64,000 nt of DNA from Kappaphycus alvarezii (taxonomy: Eukaryota > Rhodophyta > Florideophyceae > Gigartinales > Solieriaceae): positions 2,976,001 to 3,040,000 of the forward strand of contig NADL03000451.1 of assembly GCA_002205965.3 (NCBI GenBank), in the 5' to 3' direction. The notes below the pieces were generated by a model that saw only the letters and a program-made list of their open reading frames with translations, was not told the origin of the DNA and searched no databases. Positions 45,115 to 55,833 of the stretch are shown in pieces; within the stretch, counting starts at the first letter, position 1; the number at the start of each line of letters is the position of its first letter. A program made the position numbers and the translations under genes.

Positions 45115-47510
45115 TGGAAACGGTGAACAGGCCTATCCAGCAGGCGACAGCTGCAAGAAGATGACTCTTCAATCAATCCCTATTTTTTCATTGAAATACA
45201 AAATCCAGTGCCCACCGTCTTGCTATCCATTAGGCGTGTTTAGCTGTGAGCGATTGGAATCCCAGAAAGAGAAATTCAAGAGGATCCTTGAAGTACCAAA
45301 CAGTTGACCTACTTAGAAGAGATATCGCATCTGGAGTCGTCGCAGGTGTCAACCACAACTCAATGTCAAAAAGAGTTGTTGCGCATTCTTAGGAAAAGGA
45401 CGAAATTGACGTTCGTGGTGCAAAAAGGATTAAGGAGAATGAAGTACATCTTGACTTTGAAGACGAAGACATGGATCTCGGGGGAGTGGGGAGTGCAAAG
45501 AGTCGCAACGGAAGCCGGATTTCAGAGACTCTGCGATGCTATCTCCAGATGACCAGTCGGACGACGAACGGTACCGCAAGCCCTCACATGAACCAAAGAA
45601 ATCATTTCATAACTCAATCATGCGAATTGGGGAACAAGAAACATCAAAATTAGTGAAAAGGGTTGATGATTCGAAACTTCTGAGTATTTTTTCTGGTGAA
45701 GACGCTGGTAAAGAAGCAGGCCCCTCAAGTCCGAACATTTCAAAGCGTCATTCAGAGGAAGACTCGCAAGATCGAGACGAAAGAGAGGTTCCACGCGTGG
45801 ACACGCATGTCGAAAACGAGGAAGGTCCAGCAGCTGCTTGTCCATGAGTATCAGAGGACACTCTGCGGCAGTATCTACTTAAGTTCGAAGAGGAAAACAA
45901 GCATCAGATCGTCGATGCTGTCCCAGTAATCGACGAGAAGTTGGTAAAGCTCTCCCGCGACATTTCAATTGTAAAGAAGGACAAACGAGAACTACGGGCT
46001 TCTGGTATTGGCGACCTCCATCCTCTCTTCAAAGGTTCACCTTTGAATGATTTCATTGCCAAATCCAAAGATGAGACGAAACACGCCAAACAAATTTTCG
46101 ATAAACAGTCGCTCTCCTGTGTCCTTTGTTGTGTAGTTACGGATTTTTCAACCAAAACTTTGATTGAAGAGGATGGTACCCTAGAACAACGTAGGACAAA
46201 TTCCTTAAAGACCTTTCATATTTTCTCTGCTACCTGGTCAATCACGGTCAATATGGAAAGAGAGAAAACAAAGGCATAGCGCTTTTCATCGGCAACTCGT
46301 TGTCAACGCCATATTCAATGCGCAAATGAACTTTTTCGATATGTTTATACCACTTTCGGAACACATTGATCTCGAGACTGGTGCAGTGGAAGTAAATGAA
46401 GATAATGCATCCATCGAAAAAGACCGCAAAGCAAGTGGCAGAACAGTTTCTCACTCCACAACAGAGAGCAGAACAGCTGAAAAGCCAAAAGAAACGGAAT
46501 CTTCGAGTAAGATAGAGCATCCAAAGAGGTGGACGCCGAGATTCATTACGACTGAAGACATCGAAGCTGCGCAGCGTCGACACGTGGAAATATTGAATGT
46601 GAGAGATAAAGATAAGGGCGGCCCGGATTCGCGAGATTTGGGACCTTTAGAGGTAAGATACGAAGTGAAAGATGTTCCTAGTCGGTAAGACATCTCAAAG
46701 TCCGGAGTGTCGCGAGTATTCTGTCTTGTGAAAGCATTTCTACACGAACGAAGAAAGGTCGCAAAAACTGTGCTTTTCGAGGAATTTTTGTACCTCTTCA
46801 CTGCTTGAAATTCGCCATCTCATGCCTCAACGGAAGTCCTTCCTAATGAAGTCAAGATCAAATGGGCACTCACTGATTCAAATGACTTTTTAGACGTTGA
46901 CGAAGTCCCTTTGGCGACAGGCAAACAAGTAGGACCCATAAGTGTCGACCAACATAACGGTGATCTTATGTTGAAGAAGTTGCAAGTCTCGCCATCGATG
47001 TTGCTTCTTGTAATTCTCAAGGTCCAAGTCTTTTCAGCTTCTGGAACCCTCCAGAAGCACAGAGGAGGAGAACAGAGAGTGTTACGCCGCGCTATCAACC
47101 TCATTGATGTCTCCGGGCGGTTTCTGGTCGTGTTAACGCAATCTAATGATAAGCAGTGTAACATTCTTCCATTCCTGCGGTTGCATTCAATGATACTTCG
47201 CAGCATTGGCGCTGTTGCCGTTGTCTTCCGAGGTCTCGCGAAAAATTTCACAGACGCATTCGAAGAGGGCAGCAAAGTGAAACCCGTACCAGAATCGCAG
47301 TGGACAGAATTCATTTTCAATGATTTGACATTGGACACTCTAATGACCGGTGCTTGTGATCGGAGGATAAGCATAACCAGCCATTGTCGCAGAATGACAG
47401 ACGTGGAATATGCGAAACGAAACGTCAGAGTGCCGAGAGAGCATCTGAAAAGACTTCCTCAGAGAAAAGCAACGGTCGCAACCCCGAAAAGTATGACTTG
47501 CGCGTCATAG
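45115..47510 (+). pseudogene. cassette gene N, copy B (unrecognised)
   Basis: Plus-strand gene broken by stops (a TAG just before 45390, TGA at 45845, TAG at 46277) and several frameshifts. Start METVNRPIQQATAARR at 45115 (tentative). Blocks: SMSKRVVAHS then EKDEIDVRGAKRIKENEVHL near 45390; a charged region (EDAGKEAGPSSPNISKRHSE); DTLRQYLLKFEEENKHQIVD near 45860; FKGSPLNDFIAKSKDE; KRWTPRFITTEDIEAAQRRH near 46530; VFCLVKAFLHERRKVAKTVL near 46720; VLPNEVKIKWALTDSNDFLD; VVFRGLAKNFTDAFEEGSKV...VPESQW near 47220. The order matches copy A. No family recognised; the basic-acidic composition suggests a nuclear protein. Confidence 0.55.
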
Positions 47511-48278
47511 CAGGTGTATACTGAGTGTGAAAAGAGCAACTAGTATACTAGAGTTGCAAATCATGTTGCGAAAGAGGGCCCTCTTTCATCCCGGGATGAT
47601 AGGCGCGCGTTGTTCGGTAAATTTCATCCGAGCAGCATAAAATGTAGAATGCCAGTCGTCTCAATCAGAGTCATGATTCATACATGGGAGTGAGAAGTGC
47701 AGGAGAATTGCGGGTTCGTAGAGATGGGATGATGACTAGGAAATGGGGAACAGGAAAATGAGATTTTCTCGATACTCGACCGACAAGGCGGGTTGAATTT
47801 GATCAAAGGTGTGAACAAACTCAGCTATCCAGCCTGTATCGCCTTGTTGGTTGGCATCTTTCGTATTCAAAATTGCCAGTATTGAAACATATAAATAGTT
47901 CATATTTACGCACTGTAATAATTTGGGTTACAGTATTCCCCTTACCTAGTGAATAACCTTGCTTCCCACCCACATGTACAGAAGAATGCTTGCATTACTG
48001 TATGCGGAATATGTGAAAACACTTTTACTAGCTTGTTAGGGGAATGGTCGTCATACCATCTTACAAATCAATATTGCATTACAGTCTCGACGCCATGCAC
48101 TGGTAGTACGCCAGCAAAGATGGCAGCAGTTACACTAGACCGAACGACAAAACTAAACTGTTGCCTAAGGTTTCGCAGAATAGTTGCGGGGTGGAACTCG
48201 ATCTGTAGGAGATCCGGGTCGCATGTTTTTTCAGGACCTGAGCGGCTCGGGAAGAAATTGCGCCGAGGGTGTCAAACG
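47511..48278. other. spacer with small perfect palindromes
   Basis: No gene. CTAGTATACTAG inside a GCAACT...AGTTGC stem (about 47535-47557) and AAAGAGGGCCCTCTTT (about 47571-47586) are adjacent perfect palindromes just beyond the end of gene N, possibly transcript-end hairpins. Confidence 0.45.
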
Positions 48279-49870
48279 TTAGCGGACCAATTGCCACCCT
48301 AGAGGAGGAAGTGGCGCGAAAGACGGCAGGTTGAGGGCGTTGCGCATTTTTCGGCCGTGGGAGTTTAGCTCGTCGGAATCAGCGATGTCCGCTGCGGCGC
48401 TGAGGGCTCTTGTAGCGCGGCGTATAACGACCCATTGTACGGGCTCCGGAAAGTGACGCCATATGCAGTTGGGAGGCCTGGGCCATCCCCTGGATATGGT
48501 GTTGGGTGTTGGACATAAGGTCACCAGGTCGCACGGATGTGCCAGGTACAAGGAGCGGAGTCTGGATCTGGGTTGAGAGGCCTGTTGCGCGAAAAAGGAG
48601 GCGGGAGAGCATGTTGCGAACGTTATTGTACCTGTGCGTCATTCTATACCCGGATTTGCAGTTGGAGGCGTGGTCGCCATACGGATTCATCGCGGTATGG
48701 CATTGCGAGCAGCGCAGTGGTACAGAGTTGTCATACGCAGGGATTTGAAGGTGTCTCCCGAGCATGATAGACCGTAGAGAGGACGAAAAGTGCGAGGAAG
48801 CGGATGAGGGGGCACTAAGGAAAGCGTTTGCGCCTGTGGAAAGAAATGAATTCTACCAGCTGCGTCTCCTGATGGAGGCGGTACTGTGGGATGAGGGGCC
48901 AGGATAGGAAGACCAGCTACTTTCCTCTCGGAATCGGTCCGCGGCAGTTTTCTGGAGTACCTTAAATAGAAAATGGACGGGTTCCGGACGCTGCAGAAGT
49001 GCATCAGGCTCGAACGGGCCAAACTTGGAGTTAAGATTCAGAAATACTTGCTCTGCGGGCTGCATGTCCGGAAGCATGCGGCGGAGGACGGCAAGGAGCG
49101 GGGGTCGGGCGAAGCGGCGATACATGCCCACGTTTGGGTAGGACGGGCCACTGAGCCGTAGAGGAGCTGCTTGAATAATATTGGCGGCATAGCTGGCGTA
49201 GTAGGTCGTAGATACTGCCGTAAAACCGTGACCACCGGCGGACAATGGGGGCCTTATTTGTTGTCCCACTATTGGGTCACAGGGACGTTGTTGAGACGTG
49301 CGTATGTGTCCGTTTGTTGCCGTTCAAAACTGCCTGCAAAGGGCTGCGATATTATTGGAGGCCTCCCGGGAGAAATGGAAACAAATACTGCAAGCCGATG
49401 CGGATGTGCGGCGAAGGTGGAATTTGATGCGACTGTCCCGAATATCTTCCAGTCGGGTGCATAGGTTCTGGCATTCGGTCAATTTTGCCTCGATGCGTGT
49501 GCGAGTGTAGGACTCGGATCCGATTGGGATGCCGAGAATCTCGAGCCCGTCGTGACGGGTACGTGAACGAGATGGGAACGGCTTCGCTTATTGATGACAG
49601 CTTTTCAGCTGACATTCAGGGCCAGAATGCGCGCGTGTTCGATGGGGTCATGAAAAAATTGTACTTGGGTCCTTCTGAAACGAGTATGGACAGCGCCCTC
49701 TGGACTTCAGTGATAGTTCCGATCAGGGTGCCATCGTCGACATACCATTTGTTGAACACGAGGTCGCATTCTCTGGAGATCTTGCAGAGGGAAGGTTGAA
49801 TAGCGAGGGAAAAAAGCAGCATGCTGGCTGGGTCGCCTTGCTGTGAGTCCTCTTAGCTGCGAAGAGTTGA
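48279..49870 (-). pseudogene. non-LTR (LINE) reverse transcriptase remnant 2
   Basis: Minus-strand RT motifs in order: SQQGDPASMLLFSLAIQPSL near 49840 (motif B), NKWYVDDGTLIGTITE near 49740 (active site intact), a GPKYNFFMTPSNTRAFWP stretch, SAGGHGFTAVSTTYYASYAA near 49230, and the LINE C-terminal finger CSQCHTAMNPYGDHASNCKS near 48700, followed by THRYNNVRNMLSRLLFRATG. Frameshifts separate the blocks. The N-terminal endonuclease is not seen, so the element is 5'-truncated, as LINEs often are. It lies between cassette genes N and X, so it inserted into cassette copy B. Confidence 0.85.
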
Positions 49871-50129
49871 GACGTCAGGAGTTGGTGTGATGGGAGAATA
49901 CTCATGCATGGGCAGTTTGAACTATTTTTAAAGTGCATATTACAGTCTCAAGTGCTTATTACAGTGTCAATGTAATGCTCCATAAAGCGGACGTCGGCGT
50001 ATGGGATAGATTCCATCTCATGATCTGGCATAGGCTCTTTCATAGGAAGTTTCATGATGAAGTCATGCACCCCGCTGACTCCCACTGCACATTGATCACT
50101 CCTCCATCGCAGCCTTCCCTCTACCCATT

Positions 50130-51091
50130 ATGATACCCGTGCACCTCTACAGCCCCGAGTTCCACTGCAAAAAGATCCCTCCCTCACCACCGCGCGAGCT
50201 CCCACCACCCCGTTAGTATCGTGCCACAACCCTCAATCTCACAACGCAGCTGCGGCAAGAAAAGCTGGCGATTCTTGACGTTTCAAAGCCCTCAACCTCA
50301 AAACAATAGCGTTCCTTACCCCTCTGCAGCGCTCCAATTCTCCACCACAGACCTTAATTCAAGAATACTGTACAGTGATTCCACTCACTAACACAAAAAT
50401 ACCCTACACCATTGAAACCCTCGGAGCCGGTCTCATGACAATAGATACCCCTTTCACAACGCGACAGTTCCTCACACCCTCACAGTCCTCAATCTAAAAG
50501 CAACAGCGCCCGGGCGAGAGGCTCCGGCGAGTGTCCATCGCCACATAACCATTTCTTAAGGTTCCCCTGCTAGCGCTAAAGATCACCCCACCGCCTCAGC
50601 AACTATCGCTCTCACCGCCACAGACCGAGGTGCTCCCAACTGCCACCTCAGCCGTCGCCCTCACAGATCACACAACCTCCCCCACATCCTAAGCCCTCCC
50701 CCTCGCGGCCGCAGACCTCCACCGCACAAATTTTTGCCACTTTAAGCAACTATCAACCTACCTCATCACTACCGATCTTGCACAATCCTCTCCGATTCTA
50801 ACGTTACCCTCCCTCCATGGACCATAAGACTCTCAAACTCTACCCTCATCGAACCTATCACAGTCTCTCCGACACCACAGCAACCCTCTCCGGCATTAAC
50901 ACTACAGCCATCCGGTCACCGTTAATACCATCTCCCACTGTCATTTCAACCCTACGAAGGTCTCCATTGCTACCATCTAGACCGGGGCCGTCTCTGTTAA
51001 TCGGGATCCAGCTGCTTAAGCACAACACGACTTTAATGCATTTATGGTAACAAAACTGGCTACAGCCGAACAAGAGCTAAGCTGAGCTCAG
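50130..51091. other. C-rich low-complexity stretch
   Basis: Rich in CCCTCA/CTCACA-like short blocks with loose repetition. The plus reading at 50817-51050 is Ser/Thr/Pro low complexity. No gene supported. Confidence 0.5.
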
Positions 51092-52705
51092 CTAAGAGTT
51101 ACTGGCGACAGCCATTGAAAGGGAACTTTGGCGGCGGCATAGGGTTACCAGGGGAGCGGCCGGCCTGCCTCCAGCTCGATACCATCCCCTGTCACGGGAA
51201 CGATGCGATCTTGAATCGTCAAAGTGACTCATTTGGTGACCATGGTGGTAAAAGTAACGACCTTCCTTATTTCGCCGCCCAACAAATTTCCTCCAGTCAT
51301 GCCGAGACTCACAGAACACGTTGGAGTATTCGTGTGCAGCGTAGTTGCTCACCCCGAACTCGAAGCTTGTACGAGGTGGTTCGAATGCAGGACGGGAAGG
51401 ACTTCCATGCAGCTCACTACGCCAAGGAGGAGAAAGACGTAAATCTTGATAACGGGGAAACCGTCGAGGACGATTATATTGTCCGGGTAAGCTGGGCGAA
51501 GGACGTAATGGCGGCTGCACAGCTATCTCATCCCGCGAAGCAAGCATCAATTCTTTGTACATATTTCTTCCGTCGGTCACCGCTGCCAGTTCTCGTATTG
51601 CTATGTTCAGCTTGTACGTGGTATCCCTAACCATCCACAGCAGAAGATCTAAAAGTGTCTTGTTCTCAATGCTTTGGCCCTCCCCCTCAAGCCATTTCCT
51701 TTGGATCACGAAGTCAGCCAGGCCTGGTACACTCTCTAAGTCTTCCTTTGCGAGCTTGACCTTTATCGGAGTTGCTCGCCAAATCTCGTCACGACGGTTT
51801 TGACGGATTACACGACGCAGACGGCGGAACTTGGGATCAATGTAAGTCATTACGCCTCGCGCAGGATTATCAACAGGTTTCCCAGTGGACCCACCGACAA
51901 CCCAATACGAAGATTCAATCCCTTTAATTTCACTTTTATATGAATTGCGATATTCAGGTTCAACTGCCGTAGCCGATCTCATGCAATACAGTATCTTATC
52001 GACTGTGACACTCGCGTCGATGACCATAGCTAAGCAGGTATCACGGAGGGTGCGAATCGAGTGCTGAGTCATGATCCAAAACCGCTTCCCTTCTATAGCC
52101 TCATTCCACCAAACACCTAGAATCAGGGCATTCGTTTCCAACTTCACCAATTTTTGAGCACGCGTTTTTCTCGGATGGTCATCCGTAGAAGCCATTGTCT
52201 TGTGCAAGAAGAAGGCGGCAGGGGCAAGGGGTAAAGGAAATTGGAAAGGCAGCTTCAGATCTAGAAACCACTTCGGTCTTGCAGGAAACGTCTCCTTCAC
52301 CTGAACCATTGGCAAATTTGAGGCCTCGAAAGCGTCAAAGGGGTACAGGACTCCCAATTTCACACGACAGAAGTGCTCGAAATAAAAATTCTCCCTATCT
52401 ACAAACAGATTCCACCACCTCCCCAGAAGATTGTCCCTCAGCAACGGCATTTCATTCGGTATGGTGGGCTCGTCAGATTCCATGAGATCATCCAGAGCAT
52501 CCAAGAAGTAGGCCTCCTTTATAGTGCGGGAGAAAGAGCGATCGCACTACAGTGTAAACAAAATGAGAAAGTACTGACGCAGTTCTGCGAATTGACTCCA
52601 CGCGTCCTTCGCAGTCTGAAACATTTCTTCAGCATATTGCTGAAACATCTTCACATCCGCACGAACATCAACAGTCTTTTTAAGAGCGTACTGACGGGAT
52701 GACAT
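51092..52705 (-). CDS. cassette gene X, copy B (unrecognised, one in-frame TAG)
   Basis: One frame of 538 codons including the final stop, from ATG at 52705 (MSSRQYALKKTVDVRADVKM) to the stop at 51092. It is interrupted only by TAG at 52549-52547, codon 53. It is the longest non-retroelement frame in the window. Features: charged N-terminal helices; LLGRWWNLFVDRENFYFEHF; KLETNALILGVWWNEAIEGK; SIRTLRDTCLAMVIDASVTV then KILYCM; FRRLRRVIRQNRRDEIWRAT; a helix LLDLLLWMVRDTTYKLNIAI; and a basic, aromatic, Ser/Arg-rich tail (DDSRSHRSRDRGWYRAGGR). The layout (folded helical part plus basic RS/RG tail) recalls a gag or nucleic acid-binding protein, but no zinc knuckle is present. The TAG is either a nonsense mutation, a readthrough site or within a short intron. 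Homologous to copy A at 21579-22960. Confidence 0.55.
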
Positions 52706-52928
52706 CTCTGAAATGGGAGCGTGTTCCAGTAGTGTTTATTTCCCATGCGCTGTACATTGATCACCTCTTCGACTTCTCTTATAACCCGTGGGCTCCCTGT
52801 AGAGACCTTTTTTGCCTAAGGTCCTTGTTGCGAGCACCAGCCCAGGAGCTATAAAAGAGGGTAGCAAAACATTGCACCTACGTCCCCTCGCACAGATTAT
52901 CTTCTCGCTGTCGGCTGATGACAATAAC

Positions 52929-53246
52929 TCAAGCTCTTCCGAAGCTTATAAACGGCAAATCAAGTTTAAAATAGTACGTAAGAGGCGCCTGTATAGGTGC
53001 AATAACCTGCGTGGTCGGAACATTCAATGGTTGGGAGGTCCGAATGTCCCCATCATCCATCATCAGAGTCGTTCTTCTCGGCTTGTCAGGTGATATCACG
53101 GAGGTCACCCTTTTCCAGACGGGCTGCTCCTCCGACATATCCACCTCGCAAAACTTCCTCTTCAGAGTCCGTACTGACTCTGATTCAGTGGCGACGGCCG
53201 TCTCTTTAGAACTCACAGCAGGGGTTTTCTCATCTTCTAAATTCAT
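52929..53246 (-). CDS. hypothetical acidic/basic nuclear-type protein
   Basis: The frame is open from a TAA near 53412 to a stop at 52929; the first ATG is at 53246 (MNLEDEKTPAVSSKETAVAT). It contains VRTLKRKFCEVD and QPVWKRVTSVISPDKPRRTT, which look like nuclear localisation-type basic patches in a Ser/Thr/Glu background. It lies on the same strand as and upstream of gene X copy B, so it might be an earlier exon or a fourth cassette gene. Not recognised. Confidence 0.35.
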   Translation of the reverse strand: MNLEDEKTPAVSSKETAVATESESVRTLKRKFCEVDMSEEQPVWKRVTSVISPDKPRRTTLMMDDGDIRTSQPLNVPTTQVIAPIQAPLTYYFKLDLPFISFGRA

Positions 53247-53998
53247 GATCAAACCACCTACATCGTTAGCAGCACTGGCACTTACTCCAGAAACTCCAAG
53301 ACTATCACCGTCATTGGTCCCTGATCGCTGCCCATCTGGGACATAGCTCCTAACAACATTGACTACAGGGGTCGCTGCACATCCTTCAACATCGGTCTCA
53401 TTTGGGACTTCTTAAATCCCTGCTGGCACAGGGTTCTCCGCACTACGAGAAGTACCGTCACTGCAACTTGCCTTATAATTGAGACCAGTGGTCACTGGCG
53501 GCTGTGGGGATAGGATGGTTATTACAGGAGTGAGGTCGGCGGCTTCGCCAGGATGTCGGAGGTGGGCAGAGGTGGGCAGAGGTAGGCGATGAATGCCAGT
53601 AGAGGTGTTGGAGGAGGTCTTTGGTCGGAGAGGTGGACGTGCAACGGGCACTGCCCGATGTCATTGCTAGAATAATCACCCGGGTGAGTGGCGGATTGAA
53701 GTCAAAAACCTCACGAGTACCAAGTTCAAAGTACTTGGAACTTAGAACGTGTCTCATCACATGATCATGTGATGGAATGGAGATCATTATCTGTATGCAC
53801 ACAGTCCGCCAAGTATCATAAAAAGTACTACAATAGTAACTGTGAGGAGGCGTATTAAAAGGCTCGAGTGGTTCGACAGGATGATGGAGGACTGTGTTCG
53901 AAAATTGGCAGGGGGAATACTGGACTCGGAAGTTTTCCGAGAACTCCAGCTGCCGGTCAAACCCAATGACAAGAAAAAAGCATCTCTTGGGATCGGAC

Positions 53999-54441
53999 TG
54001 TTAGTGTAATTTCACTTCTTTACCTTTTTCTGACAACTGACAACTCGAAAAGAGGCTTATAGTTATTACTGTAATTTACCGTTCAACCCAGAACTTGACC
54101 GTTATGTTTATCCACTTTACAGTGCTGCGAGCTTGAGCTGATCTACTTTAGATCAGCTCAAGCAAGCTTAGGGTTAGACACTCACCGTCGTCGTCATTTC
54201 TTCTGGAAACTTCCTTCAATCAACAGAAAGCATCAGACGACTCGCCTTGAAGTCTATGTAAGCCCCGGTCTCTCTCCATCTTCTACCTGAGTAAGGTTCC
54301 TCACCACCTTCTCCTCTCTCATCTCTCCATCTCGGTCCCTCACTCTTACTGCCCTTCTCTATCTCTCTCTCTCCTGCTCTCTCGCTCTCTCCCTCACTCC
54401 TGTCTGGCTCCCTCGCTCCCTCCCTCTCGTTCTGTCCATCA
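53999..54441 (+). repeat. 5' LTR of copia element
   Basis: Starts TGTTAGTGTAATTTC and ends CTGTCCATCA. Contains the 33-nt hairpin at 54131-54163, a TCTATGTAAGCC segment where the 3' LTR has TATATAA, and a CT-rich R/U5 block. Confidence 0.95.
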
Positions 54442-54457
54442 GGTTATGGGCCCAGGC
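54442..54457 (+). promoter_or_regulatory. primer binding site, half-tRNA(iMet) type
   Basis: GGTTATGGGCCCAGG directly follows the LTR. It is complementary to the anticodon arm of initiator tRNA-Met (CUGGGCCCAUAACC), not to the tRNA 3' CCA end. This is the arrangement known from Drosophila copia, where a tRNA cleaved in the anticodon loop primes minus-strand synthesis. Confidence 0.8.
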
Positions 54458-54913
54458 CGCTAGCGCTGCAGATCGACTTATCTCTATCGCGCTTCCTGGT
54501 CGACGCGAACCACCCGAGGCTACCCTACACTCCGTATAGGGAAGAAAATGCAGAAGCTACAAAAAAAGAAGAAAAAGCACCAAAGGTTTGATCTGACTTC
54601 TTTTTCGTCTCTGCACTATCTACTGACCTTCTGTCTTGTTGCCTGTCTAAAGCCCGCCGTCTCTGCACTACCTACCTTGGTTGGTTTTGCGGGCCGTCGT
54701 CGTTCTTCATCCCCGCACTACAGGACAAAGTCCATTTTGCAGCCCGACTCTTCGTTGCTACTCGCCCCGTCTCTTTGTTACATACCTCGGTGTGTTTCAC
54801 AGCCCGTGTCTAGTTTCAACAGTAAGTTCAAATCTCCTCGAAACCTCTTGCTCCCTTATATCTTTCACGCTTCTTCCTCAGCCTTCGCCTAACCTCGCAA
54901 CGACCTGCCTCCA

Positions 54914-55801
54914 GTGGTCATCTGCCGCTCCGTCTTCCTTCGATTAATCAAGATATCTCCAGACAACCCCGTTGTCCGCCGTATCAATTTCACTCCCGAC
55001 GAAGATTCATTAGACCCTGTTCAAGCCCCATCTCAATCCGGGGAACCGCAGCTTCGCCCGAAGTGCCGTTTTACCGATGACTCCGCTATTGAGTCTGACG
55101 GTGAAGGCGGTGATATAAACTCCACTGCAACCACTCCGGACGTCATTTTACTCCCTCCTCACTCTAACAAGAAGATTATCTCTCCCAAGAAGAAGGGTTT
55201 TCTTCAACACATCTTGGCATTGGGTGCAAAGAAAAGGGCGAGCAATCGGTAACAACTCCAATAATCCAGTCAAGCTCCGCTCAAAGCCTCTCCCCTTCTC
55301 TGCAAGCCGTGTGGCGAAACCAAATGGTCATAAAAAAACAGTTACAAACGCAGCTGGCCAGTTCAAGTTACTCACTTGATCTCTCCTACTCCAGCACCTC
55401 CGATACCTCCAGCTCGTGCTCTAGTCACTCTCATCCAGTCTCCTTTATCGCCTGCAGTGCCGCCTCTTCCTGCTGACCCTCCAGCGTTAAGAATCCCGAC
55501 TCTGCTTACTGTCGAACACCTCTCTCCGGCTCCACTTCCTTCGTCCGCTGTACCTTCTCCTCCGCATCCAGGGGCACCTATAATACCCTTTTTTTCGGAA
55601 CACAAGTCTTCTTTCCTCACCTGTGATCTTTGTCAGCTCAAAGTATCGGGTCCGAAGCAACTTGCTGAGCACAGAGGTGGTAGGAAGTGCCGCAACAGAT
55701 CTGAGCGGAAGTCGGCTATTACTCCTTGTGCCCACTGTAACCGTGTCTTCCAAACTAGACACGACCGTAACAAACCCATTGACCACAAACACAAAAATTA
55801 A
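54914..55801 (+). CDS. extra zinc-finger ORF (ORF0) upstream of copia gag
   Basis: Two open blocks in the same frame, 54914-55252 (acidic, ends KKGFLQHILALGAKKRASNR) and about 55370-55801 (Pro-rich, then two fingers), are separated by about 120 bp with TAA stops. A good donor (CGGTAACA near 55248) and several AG acceptors would allow an in-frame intron. Finger 1 reads LTCDLCQLKVSGPKQLAEHR with a later C; finger 2 reads TPCAHCNRVFQTRHDRNKPI then DHKHK, both C2H2-like. The start of the first block is unclear (an ATG at 54914 or an upstream exon). Ty1/copia elements normally have no such ORF before gag. Function unknown; nucleic acid binding is likely. Confidence 0.5.
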
Positions 55802-55833
55802 ACTTTGATTCACTTCGTCCAAATATACTCATC

